Below, one piece after another: positions 43,702 to 54,400 of a DNA stretch of 64,000 nucleotides. Position numbers and translations under genes: made by a program. Origin of the DNA: Micropterix aruncella (Eukaryota; Arthropoda; Insecta; Lepidoptera; Micropterigidae). The notes beneath the pieces are model-generated. The model was not told the origin of the DNA. It was given only the letters and a program-made list of their open reading frames with translations, and searched no databases. Every line of letters starts with the position of its first letter. Positions within the stretch are counted from its first letter, which is position 1. Location: positions 17,760,075-17,824,074 of the forward strand of contig OX155963.1 of assembly GCA_944548615.1 (NCBI GenBank), given 5' to 3'.

Positions 43702-46700
43702 ATTATATGCATGTATTCTTTTCACTAATAATTTCATGGGCAATTTAATTGAAATTTTAAAACCAATATATCATTGCTGTTTTTTTTTCTTATAAGATAT
43801 TGGAAATAAAAATTAGAAAGTAAAGGAAAAAAAATATTTCGGATTCAAAGTAAGTAGGTAGGTTATTTAAGTTATACCAGCGTAAATATAGATGTATAAT
43901 GAATTAAATTAATAACTACAAAAATAATAAGGCATCACAACATTAATGTAAAATCAATATTGGATTTTAATTTGTCAACATTTAATTACGTAAATGTCAT
44001 TAAGTTGGTAAATGTAAATTTTATATTAGTTTTCTACAGCCTGTAAAAAAACAGATAAATTGAGACACATAGATTGAAAATTTACCATATTTTGAATTTT
44101 TTAAGTCATTTTTTTATTTTCACAGAATTTATTGTATATTTATTTTTAAAATTTAAATGTCTATGATAGATCACTTTTTATTTCTTTTTCTGAAATTTAA
44201 TTGTATACTGAATCGTTATTTTATTTTTAGTTAATTTTCTTTCACTATATACAAAAGACCATTTTTTTAGTAAACGGTATTAATTGATTTCAATAAATTT
44301 TTTTAATTATGGTATTTATATTATATTTTTTTAATTTTTATGTTCCGAATCGTCAGTTAAACGGCAAATAGAGAATAATTAATGTGGCATACCGAGTACA
44401 CATTGGATATTATGCTCTAATAAGGAATTATATAAAAATATTACTAATTATTAATGTATTCGTTATTGTTTGTGTACCAATTATTCTAAATAAATAAATA
44501 TATTGAATTGAGTCTTTTTGCCTCGGTTGGGTAGTATGTTGTTCTCCTGGGCTAGGATGTCTTTTCTTGGTATAAGTTTCTTGCTAAAATCTGCCCTCCC
44601 TTTTACTTGGGAAGGCAGATTAGGTATTAGAGTTTGTCGGTCGTTTGGTTGATTTTTTGCTACTTTTCGTAGTTTTATACACTTTGCGCAACAACTTATC
44701 AAAATATATTGTAAGATTTACAAATCATAATTTGAAATACATTTATATATACATCATTATAATAGTTTTGACTTTTTATATCTTTATGTTCACAAACCTA
44801 CAGGTTAACCGGCTTAATCGATTGAAATGGAGACTCCTGAGGGGTCGATTAATAAGTGTGGATTCATAAAAGTAAAAAAAATACAAAAAAAGTTCAAACG
44901 TTCAAAAATTTGCCCTGCTGGCACGAGCAAAACCTTGAAATTTAAAACATAGACTACCGAGAGGTCAAGTAAGCGGCCTGAATATTAAAAGGACCAGAAA
45001 ATATTTTTTAAAAAGTTCAAATATTTTCAGATGTTCAAATGTTTAAAAATGCGCACTGCGGGCTCGGGCTAAATCTTGCCATTTGAAACACAGACTTCCG
45101 AGAAGTCGAAAAAGCGGTGTGTTTTGGTAAAGGTTAAAAAAACGGAAAAGATTTTTACTTAAAAAAAACAAAAATTGGCAAACAGATACCAAACAAATTA
45201 ATTTGATATGTCCCGGTCTAAACCTCGTATACATAATATACAAAATTGCACAATTAATAAATTACTTAAATAAATAATAAAATGCAGATTCTTAAACCTA
45301 ACGAAGCGTCATTAATCTTGCTGAGATTTTTGATAAATTTAAATAAATAAATTTTGTAATCTGAACTTTGGGGATTATTCCCTAAGTCTTATATCTGCAT
45401 AGGGTTCGCAGTTTTTTTTATTTATTGATTTATTTATCCATTAATAAAGTACAAAATTTTGATAAAATCTAGCCAAGCCCTAGATGCTTACCTGCTGGAG
45501 ATTATAAAAAGTGACTTTTTGTGTGGCCATATTGACCATATTATTATAGATGAATGCAGTTACATTCGATTGATTAGTTGGCTCAGAGAGTCACTTTCTT
45601 GTGGATGTTTACATAAAAAGACGTACTTACCTAATGCTAACTATAATATGTAGGTATGTATACTGGTATGTGTAATAATTCGTATCTTCTACACGTATTT
45701 TACAGTTTTACATATTCATCACGTATAAATAAAATTAAAAAAACGAATTTACCGCGTTAAGTTTGTAACACCCAACGTTTTGGCGTCAAACAACCGCGAT
45801 AGTCTCCGATTTCATCACGTATTTTACACCTTTTCACGTTCACTTATTTTAAAGCAATTGAATTGCCATTGAAAGCAAACGATCGTATAAATAAGGGATT
45901 AACCATATCAATCTTCTTTTTCCATAAAAACTGCGGAATAAGTAGCCGTTCATTTTGTATCTGTGTAGTGCTATGTTTATGTTGAACATAAATTCTGAAT
46001 TCGTTAGTCTCGAAATACTGAGCTATTATTAAAACAAATAAATGATTCGTTAGCTGGTATATAAATAAATGATACAATAAAAAGTTCTGTTTCTTCAAGT
46101 CTGAATTAAAGTCTATATGAAGACTAATAGATTAGTGCGAGCCCTAAGCAAATTAGGGACGCACTACTGATCTTCCTGAATAATAACTGTAAATAATAAA
46201 TAAAATATACTTGCCAGTATTTTTAGTAGCGTTTGAAATCGATGAAATGTATCTTCGTGCAGATGATCAGAGGGCAATATACATATTCACAATTGCAATT
46301 AACTCTTTTCTATTGCTGACGGTGCATGCACATTGCAAGTCACGGAAGATCGTCGAGGTTTCCCGCCAAATTATTATCATCAACGGCAGCTCAGCCGTTA
46401 GCTGCCCGCGACGTTTGCAACCAACTGACGGACTATTCACTGAGCAATTATAACTATGTCAGTACGACGACGGCTGAGAGCTCTTTGATATGAGACGCGC
46501 TGTAGTTATATTGAATAACGTTGCCAGATCTAACCTATTTTCCGGATTGGTTTTACATAACATTACATTACATTTTCGTCGTGTCCAATTGACGGCTAAA
46601 GACCGCTCTTGGGCGTGTCAAAATAATTGGGTTAGGTAGTAAGTCTCGTTACTACTCTTTACTGAACATACATGGGTAGTCAAGAATTAACTACTAGATT

Positions 46701-46994
46701 GTCAAACTATAAATATAAATAATCAAGATAGAAGCCTTATATTTAAAGTAGTTAGTAATTTGAAAAGATACGTAGTAAAATTATTCATCGTAATATTCAA
46801 ATTGTCAGTAAAATGTTGAATAATCAAATTAAATCTACGTTATGCATTTTAAACTAAAAGTAGGTACCTACAGATATAAAACCATATAAAATAATCAGAC
46901 AATAAGGCTCTACTTTTTTGAGTAATTTAAATGGGCAGAATATTTGAAAAATCATGGCCTTCAAATTCGGCCAGATTATAGAAAGGGTGGCCTA
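43702..46994. other. AT-rich, no gene seen; Penelope end fragment
   Basis: 45740-45790 ('acgaatttaccgcgttaagt', 'cacccaacgttttggcgtca') matches the terminal repeat of the Penelope-like element at 37480. Other frames in this interval show no family features. Confidence 0.6.
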
Positions 46995-47246
46995 TCAGCA
47001 TCTCCTTGATGTTTTTTTCAATTTTATGTCCACTAGCTGTTCAAATTTTGTAGGGAGTAGATTATAGAATTTAATGCTAAGGTACAAGTAGCTTTTCTGT
47101 ACTTTTGCCAGTCGTATTCGGGGTACGCATAAAAGGGAGCTACCGCGGGTATGATGCGAGTGAATGTCTGCATTAATTTCAGTTTCTGCTAGGTGCTGTC
47201 TAGCATACATTAAACACTGGTATATGAACGCCGAATACATAGTCAT
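46995..47246 (-). pseudogene. LINE C-terminal fragment
   Basis: Encodes YQCLMYARQHL...DIHSHHTRG, then VPRIRLAKVQKSYLYLSIKF and YNLLP. This is the conserved tail of Jockey-group LINE polyproteins. It ends LKKTSRRC without a recognisable tail. The fragment at 58341-58800 is a related element. Confidence 0.75.
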
Positions 47247-47298
47247 TACCCTTGCCTTGTTTTAATGCGAACTAAGAAAATGCTGGTTTCCTATAAGC

Positions 47299-48058
47299 CA
47301 GTGTCGGATTTATACTTTTCTTAAGTATAAGCCATTTGACTTTGTGCCGCCCCTCCGTCCTACCTACATATCCCCTCCGTCCTACTTGTCATATTTATTT
47401 CACTAGGTCTTTTTTAGGCAACGAACAATTTTACGTATTTTGGTGGGTAGGTAGGTATTGCTAAGTCAAATTAATTAATGAAATATTCATAAAATAAAAC
47501 TGTAACGATTCAAAAATTACACATTTTACGGTATTTTTTTAGTGGCGAAATGATCTATAATATCGTCATAGTTAATGGTGCTTTTTATCGCTGCCTCCTA
47601 TGTATAGAAGAGTCAAAGAGTTGAGTTTTTCTTGAGATAATGAAGACCTCTGATAATTCTTCACTCGATTTAAACAAGAAAATCTACTTTCTAGAGAAGA
47701 ATTTGTCGCCGGAGTGCAAAGCGCGACACGGAGATCTATATATCCAAGTTTGGGTGAACGTTGCACAGAGACTGGTTCTCGACAAATGCTGAGAGGTTGG
47801 GTAATGGTGTTAATTCAGGTTTCTCTGCAGTCTTGTAAAGGCGCATAGGGGTCTTACATCATTTACCCAAATGAGATTTAATTTTTAATAGGTAGAAAAC
47901 TATCCACAAGCGACTTGCTTGAGTATTACATTCATAATTGCGTACGAACTTCACTGCTTCTACTATACTAAAGCGTGCGCTCTCTGAAATCTGCCGCCCC
48001 CTTAAGACTGTCGCTCCTAGGCCGCGGCCTATACGGTCTATTGACAAACCCAGCACTG
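47299..48058 (-). mobile_element. Deleted hAT element with transposase remnant
   Basis: Ends CAGTGTCGGATTTATAC and, inverted, CAGTGCTGGGTTTGTCAA, with flanks ctataagc (47291-47298) and ctatgggc (48059-48066), matching at six of eight bases. On the minus strand 47700-47600 reads RVKNYQRSSLSQEKLNSLTL. This corresponds to the ..KNYLRSTMSQERLN.. motif of hAT dimerisation domains. Confidence 0.72.
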
Positions 48059-48066
48059 CTATGGGC

Positions 48067-49769
48067 GTTGATTATATATGATAATAGATTGCTCAATTCT
48101 ATAGTACGTTTTGGCAACCGTTCTGCGCCGGCGAAATTAATGTCGAAAATCAATGCTATGTCGGCTACTGCAGATGCCTTGTTGGACCAAAATCCCGTTA
48201 TCAAATTTTGGTCGAAATATCTCATATACCTACATGCCGCACTAATAATATTAACATGCCGCCATACAAACATCAAATAATATTAACGCCGAGCCGCGCC
48301 AGGCTAGCCGAGAAAGGAACCCCGTCCTTTGAAGTGGTTGTGTAACAAACCAAAATGTGTTCATCCGCCGAGCGAGAGAGAGCGCTCATCGATTTATTTA
48401 TGAAAATATTATTTAGATGAAATCAGTACTTGACTATTTGCCAGGAAGGTCTTGGGGTGACACAAAGGATTTTTCTTCAAATTGATGTAGATGTATTGTA
48501 TATTGTCGATTTTTAAACTGATAAATTGTAAAATTTCACGTTATTACAAATTTGCCTAAAAGATTCACCAATTTTGGGGAAAGATATATAAAGCAAAAAA
48601 TGTTGCTAATATATTACTATTTACTTTTAAATGACATGTTCCGGGATGCGTTTGTATGGCAACTTCAAATGGACAAATAGTCTTCCTATTGACAATCAAA
48701 CTAACTGCCGAATGAATCGTTAAAATCGGTTTTAAATGCGTTCATAAATAATTACCTTTCAAGAATTTCAATTATCGGTTTAGAAGGAAAGCTAATAATA
48801 TTTGGTGATAGCACGGCTGAAAATATGATTTAACCGTTATCAGTAGTCATCGGATTATATGCACTATCAAAGTGCCAAAATATGCATGCAAATATGCACT
48901 AAAATAAGGGCAAAATATGCACAAAATATGTACAATCAAGATGCTATTTGTAATTAAAATTTACGTTTATTGTCACAAATTATACATATTAATATCAGTT
49001 TTAATTCTTGTGACAATACACAATTACATATTTTTCAAGATTTTCCAGAGCAAACTTGTGACGATTGTCAACATTATTATGTAGGCCGAAGTAAACCTTC
49101 CTACATCAACTAACGTTACTGGACAGAACTTGAAGTTTGGCGCTATTTCTGCAGAAACCTTTTCAGTCAGGGTTTGACCGGTCCCGTCGATATTTGCGTT
49201 AACTTTCTTTATTTCTTCAAGTTTTTATATAGAACATCATTTAATTTGCCACGGACCTTTTCTGATAGTGAACTCGGAAGGGCGTTACTCTGATCAATCA
49301 TTTTTTTTATTATTTATAAGGACTTGCACAGTGTGCAGTGGCGGTTCCTTCATACAGGCCGAAAAGCCCGGCTTTCCTTATGTCTTAAAAAGCTCGGTAA
49401 ACTACAATTTACAGAAGAAAGGCTATGATAAACCTTATTATATATTGTGCAAGAAATAATTCTGTTGCACATACACACACACAAACTTAGACTGATCTAC
49501 CGGTATTTAAAATGAATGGTAAAATTATTTTTATTTAAAAAAAAGAGTCAAATGTATAGGCCCTAAAGATTGACACCTACGTACTGTTGGAAACCCATAA
49601 CAGAAATCAAATTTATCGACTGCTTTGTGGATGCAATGAAAGAAAGACCCTAGGTTGATCTTGGGAGACCAGGAAAAAGAAGTTGATGAATACCTGTTAT
49701 TCAGACGGCGATTTTTTTTCAGATGACTTCCAATTTAAGTCATGCGATTAGGCCAGAAGAAGGGGAAGT
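48067..49769. other. No gene; R2 fragment
   Basis: 48085-48125 repeats the block seen at 7300. 48340-48480 is R2 in minus orientation. The rest is anonymous. Confidence 0.55.
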
Positions 49770-50060
49770 ATTCATTTCTCTATTACTTTACCGGACAAGC
49801 ATGGACAAGGAGTTGAAGTTTGTGAAAGCGCTAATATAAATCCGGGAAGAAGACGAATATATACATCACCCTCCCGCCTTCTTCCTCCCCCCATCCCCCC
49901 TCCCAAACGATTAGACCATTTCCAGACTGAAATCTGTCTGTGTGTATCTGTGTGTCTGTGCGTGTGTTTGTTTGTGTATTCCTTCACGATTGAGAAATTT
50001 GGCATGCAGGCATTATTTGGTCATGGCAAGAGTTGAAAAGATTGTGGTTGAAATCGGTCT
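49770..50060 (-). repeat. R2 copy (3' part)
   Basis: 'tactttaccggacaagcatg', C-rich runs at 49885-49905, (TG)-rich tract, and 'gattgtggttgaaatcggtc' in minus orientation. Confidence 0.75.
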
Positions 50061-50097
50061 AGTCAAGTAGGCAGTGGTATGGTTATTAGGCAGTGGT

Positions 50098-51350
50098 TGG
50101 TTCGATCCGATCAGACCTCTCGCTGAATGACCGGAACGACCATTATTTCATCTCCGCTCGTTGCGGAGAGGGCGTGATACTCCTTTGTTAATAATTAGTG
50201 GACTGTACAATAATTACTCACGCCTTAGTTCTTATTCGATATCCTGAGTCGAAACTGCGATTTTCCCCTGGAGATGAGGAAGATGGTGATTAGGAGAGCA
50301 GGTGATTGACGAAACCTTGCACTGAATTTTAATGTCTTTATTTGATTCAAGGTACACGTACACATCAATCTCGATACACGACTGAACACATTTCCAACAT
50401 TATTGCCCAGAGTTAATATGAATGTCTATTTTATACGAGCTAAGACAGTTTTCCGATCGGCCACCTATTTGCGGCGCTCTCAAAATCTTACTGACTGACT
50501 GACGAGTTCAGCGTCAAAATACAGCTGACCAACTCGTCTATGCCCCCTGGTCCGGGATTGGCTATACTCGGCACCGGCTAGCAACAAAAAAATACATACC
50601 ACGCCCCTTCGAAGACATGAGGGCGTGTGAAACTTAGGCTTAAATGTGTTTTCAGAAAATCTTAATATTTCAAATTCAAACATAATATGCTAGGTTCTAT
50701 CAACTGTCTAAAATAACTATAAAGATAATATCAGCTACATATAACGAGCGAGAAACGTTTTAATTTAAATTGTACAGGCAAGTTTTAACATAGACTTATT
50801 CTAGCGTTAATTTTATTTATAAAATATGTTATATGAAGGGTCGGTCGCTTTCTCAAGTACTCGAGTGGGAGACACAATACCTTTATAGCGCTTCAATCGC
50901 ATATTTTGGTTTTTGATTATGGCCCCTTTAAAGACCACCCCAGAGCACCTACCCCTCCGCTGCCGCCAATAATTTACGGCTCTTGTTTCTAGACGGACCT
51001 TTTTTTTTTTCCTTTTTCCAGGCGGACGAGACAGTTTACCAGCTGATGTATGGCTTCCTTGGTCTATTGTTATTATGCCACTGTTAGACCCTCGGCCGTC
51101 GTAATTTCTGAACCCTCATCCCTTTCTCCGAACCCCGGCCTTGCCCCATTCGAGTATGTAATATATTAACCATATTTTAATCTCGGGGTGGCCTCCACGC
51201 CGTTTGAAGTGTCTTTATTGGACGAATTATCTGGTATTTATTTAAAATCTGTAAAATTTATTTATAGCACGACTGGCTTCCGACAGGTTAACTTATTTTT
51301 AATTTTATTTTTAATATCTAACTAATCGAGGAGTTTATGTAAATCATCCA
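50098..51350 (-). repeat. BEL/Pao 3' LTR
   Basis: 3' LTR in element orientation. A poly(A) signal AATAAA reads at 50342-50337, about 90 bases after the TATA position (50435-50428), so transcript ends can be processed here. Contains a frame (50683-50480) duplicated in the other LTR; I regard it as noncoding. Confidence 0.96.
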
Positions 51351-51364
51351 TTTTCCCCCCTTTT
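51351..51364 (-). promoter_or_regulatory. Polypurine tract of the BEL/Pao element
   Basis: On the minus strand AAAAGGGGGGAAAA abuts the 3' LTR directly. This is where plus-strand DNA synthesis is primed in LTR elements. Confidence 0.9.
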
Positions 51365-51467
51365 GGCATCTTTGTTTGTCGATTCGATGCCAAAAGCTTC
51401 TTAAGATTATTTACATTACTATAAGTTGTATTCCTTACTTATTCAATAATAACCTAATTTTATGTTC

Positions 51468-54400
51468 TTATTTCTGCACTTCCGTGGTCAGCCTAACTAA
51501 TTTACCTATTGTTCTACGATAAATCTTGCCTCCTGCCCTGACATCTACTCTCCTTACGACTTTCTGCTTGTCCGGGTAAATCGCCTCAATTCGTCCCCGA
51601 GTCCATTTACCCCGCTCCATGGAGGGATCCAGCAATAGTACTAGGTCTCCGACCTCCAGAGATTTTTGCGGGACCTTCCACTTAGGTCGTTGCACCATCG
51701 TAGGTAATACCTCGCGCTTCCACCTGTGCCAAAATGAATCTGCCATCGCTTGTGTCTGTACCCATTGCCTCCTGCTGTTTACCTTATCGACCTCATATTC
51801 CCCCATGGCTGAAGTTCCCCCTGCATGTCCTAGTAGCAAGTGATTAGGAGTTAGGGGCGCCTCGTCTCGACTATCATCGGTGACGTGTGAGATCGGTCTC
51901 ATATTCAGAATTAACTCCACCTCGGCTAGTAAAGTTCTCAGAACCTCCTCCGGTGGAGCTCTCTCCTTTAACACGGCTTCTAAAGCCCTCTTGGTCGATT
52001 TAATCATTGATTCCCAACCGCCTCCATGACTCGGTGAAACAGGCGGGATGAACTTCCACGTAATTTGTTCATTACTGAGGCGATCTCGAATTTCTTCGTT
52101 ATTGATTTCGGAAACCGCTTTTTTCAATTCAACGCTCGCTTTCTTAAAACTCGCGCCATTGTCTGACATAATGATTTGCGGTTTACCGCGCCTAGCTATG
52201 AATCTACGTATTGCTTGCATAGCCGAGTTTGTGGACAGGTCGTGTGCCAATTCTATGTGAGACGCGCGGCTACTTAAACAAGAGAATAATAAACCATAGC
52301 GCTTTTCAGGCCTCCTGCGCACCGTGACGTACATAGGACCCCAAAAATCAACGCCAACCGACGCGAAACACCTAGAATGTGCATTGATACGTTCAGCTGG
52401 TAGCTGACCCATTATCGCGGTCATTGGTTTAGATTTTCGCATAGTGCAAGGTACGCATTGAAATATAAGTTTTTTTATCGTGGCTCGCGCGCTTATTAAC
52501 CAGAATCTCTGACGTAGGACAGAAAGTACTAGCTCTATTCCGCCGTGCGCAGTCTCTTCGTGCGTTCTTTTAATCAATAATTGAGTATATAAATCTCGGC
52601 CGTCGAGTACCATAGGGTGTTTGGTATCGTACGATACCCCGGGAGCGTTATCAATTCTCCCGCTGATTCGAATTATACCCCGTTGGTCGACATGCAAATT
52701 GAGACCGTGCAGCCTGCTATCTTTCGACAAGATCCTTTCCTTTTTTATCATATCCATTTCCCTGTTAAAACACCTCACTTGAGATTCTTTTATGAGAGCG
52801 AGTTCAGCGCGGCCGATATCTAGCCCGTCCAAACCGCCCAGTTCCGCCTCTTTCTTATGTTTTTGACAAAATTTCATTACATAGGCCATCGTACGTACGA
52901 TTCTACGATGTTGTGAGAATCTACCCACGTTTATAAGGCTAGTCGGTTCGGTTCTCAGCGCGAGGACGGCTATTGGTTTAAACTCTAACGCTTTCTTTTC
53001 ACTTTCGTTTGGCTGTGGCGGTATCTCAGCTGGCCACTGGTCCCGCCGGCCGCGTAAAAAATTTGGCCCGTTCAGCCAACGGCTGTTCGACGACATATCG
53101 ATTGTTGTTACGACGCGAGTCGCGTCATCTGCCGCATTGCTTTTCCCATCGAGCCATCGCCATTCAGATGGTTGCGTTAAATCGTCTAGGGCCCCTAGTC
53201 GATTTGCCACAAACTGTTGATGGTTTTCACTCTGAGATCTTATCCACCACAAGACGTTAGTGGCATCGGTCCATAGGATCTTTTCATGAATACCTATAGC
53301 TTGTTCCTTTATAATTTTGTCTGCTAGCTGCGCCCCCAATAGCGCCGCAGTCAGCTCCATTCTAGGTATAGTCAGTCCCTTTAGCGGCCCTACTCGAGTT
53401 TTACTCGCAACGAATGACACGATTATTTCTCCGTTTCCTCGCTCAATTCGTAAATAAGCGACGCCACACATCGCTTGTTTTGACGCATCACAAAACACGT
53501 GTAATTCTCTTTTTTCGGTAGGATCGCGGGTTGTACCCAGGTGCCTCGGGATCCGCACATTTTGAGCCATTTGCAGTGTTTTCAGCCAGTCTCTCCAGCT
53601 ATGGAGTACTTCTGGTGGAACCGGTTGGTCCCAGGTCACGCCACTCGCCCATATTGACTGCATTATGACCTTTGCCCTCAAAGTTATGGGGCTCAGCAAA
53701 CCTAAAGGGTCCCATAATGACATAATGAGCCTTAACGCCTCTCTCTTAGTGGGAACCCCGATTCCTGTCTTTAAATTATCGCCCAGTTTTTCCATACGAA
53801 GGTTAAAAGCCAGCTCATCGGTCGCCGGCATCCACACTAAACCAAGTAAACGCTGAGCACCAAGTTCGTTTTTCTCTAGCGCAATCGTCTTGTTGCCGCA
53901 TTCTTCCCGCTGCAAAACATCCAGTACTTCGGGATCATTGCTCGCCCAGCCGGTCAATTTAAAGTTACCTTGCTCATTAATCCAATTAATCTCTTTGATT
54001 AATTTCCGTGCCTCTTTCGCCGTTTCTGCTCCATGAATAAGGTCGTCCATATAAAAATTATTAATTATAGCTGCTGCAGCCTCCGGATATTGATCTCGGT
54101 ATCTCTCTGCGTTTTTAATACGCACAAATTGAGCTGAGGCGGGGGAGGAACGAGACCCGAATATTAGGGTTCTCATCCGAAAGGTTATGGGTTCGATGTC
54201 TTTACGGTTACCTCTCCAAAGAAATAGTTGTCGGTAGCTATCGTCTTCCTTTATCCGTATCCGTAAAAACATATCGGCGATGTCTGCGGTAAACCCGATC
54301 GCGTGTTCGCGAAACCTGCCTATTATTCCTACTATATTATTGAAATAATCCGGGCCGGGCAGTAGTTGTGTATTTAAGGACACCCCGTGCACTCGTGCAG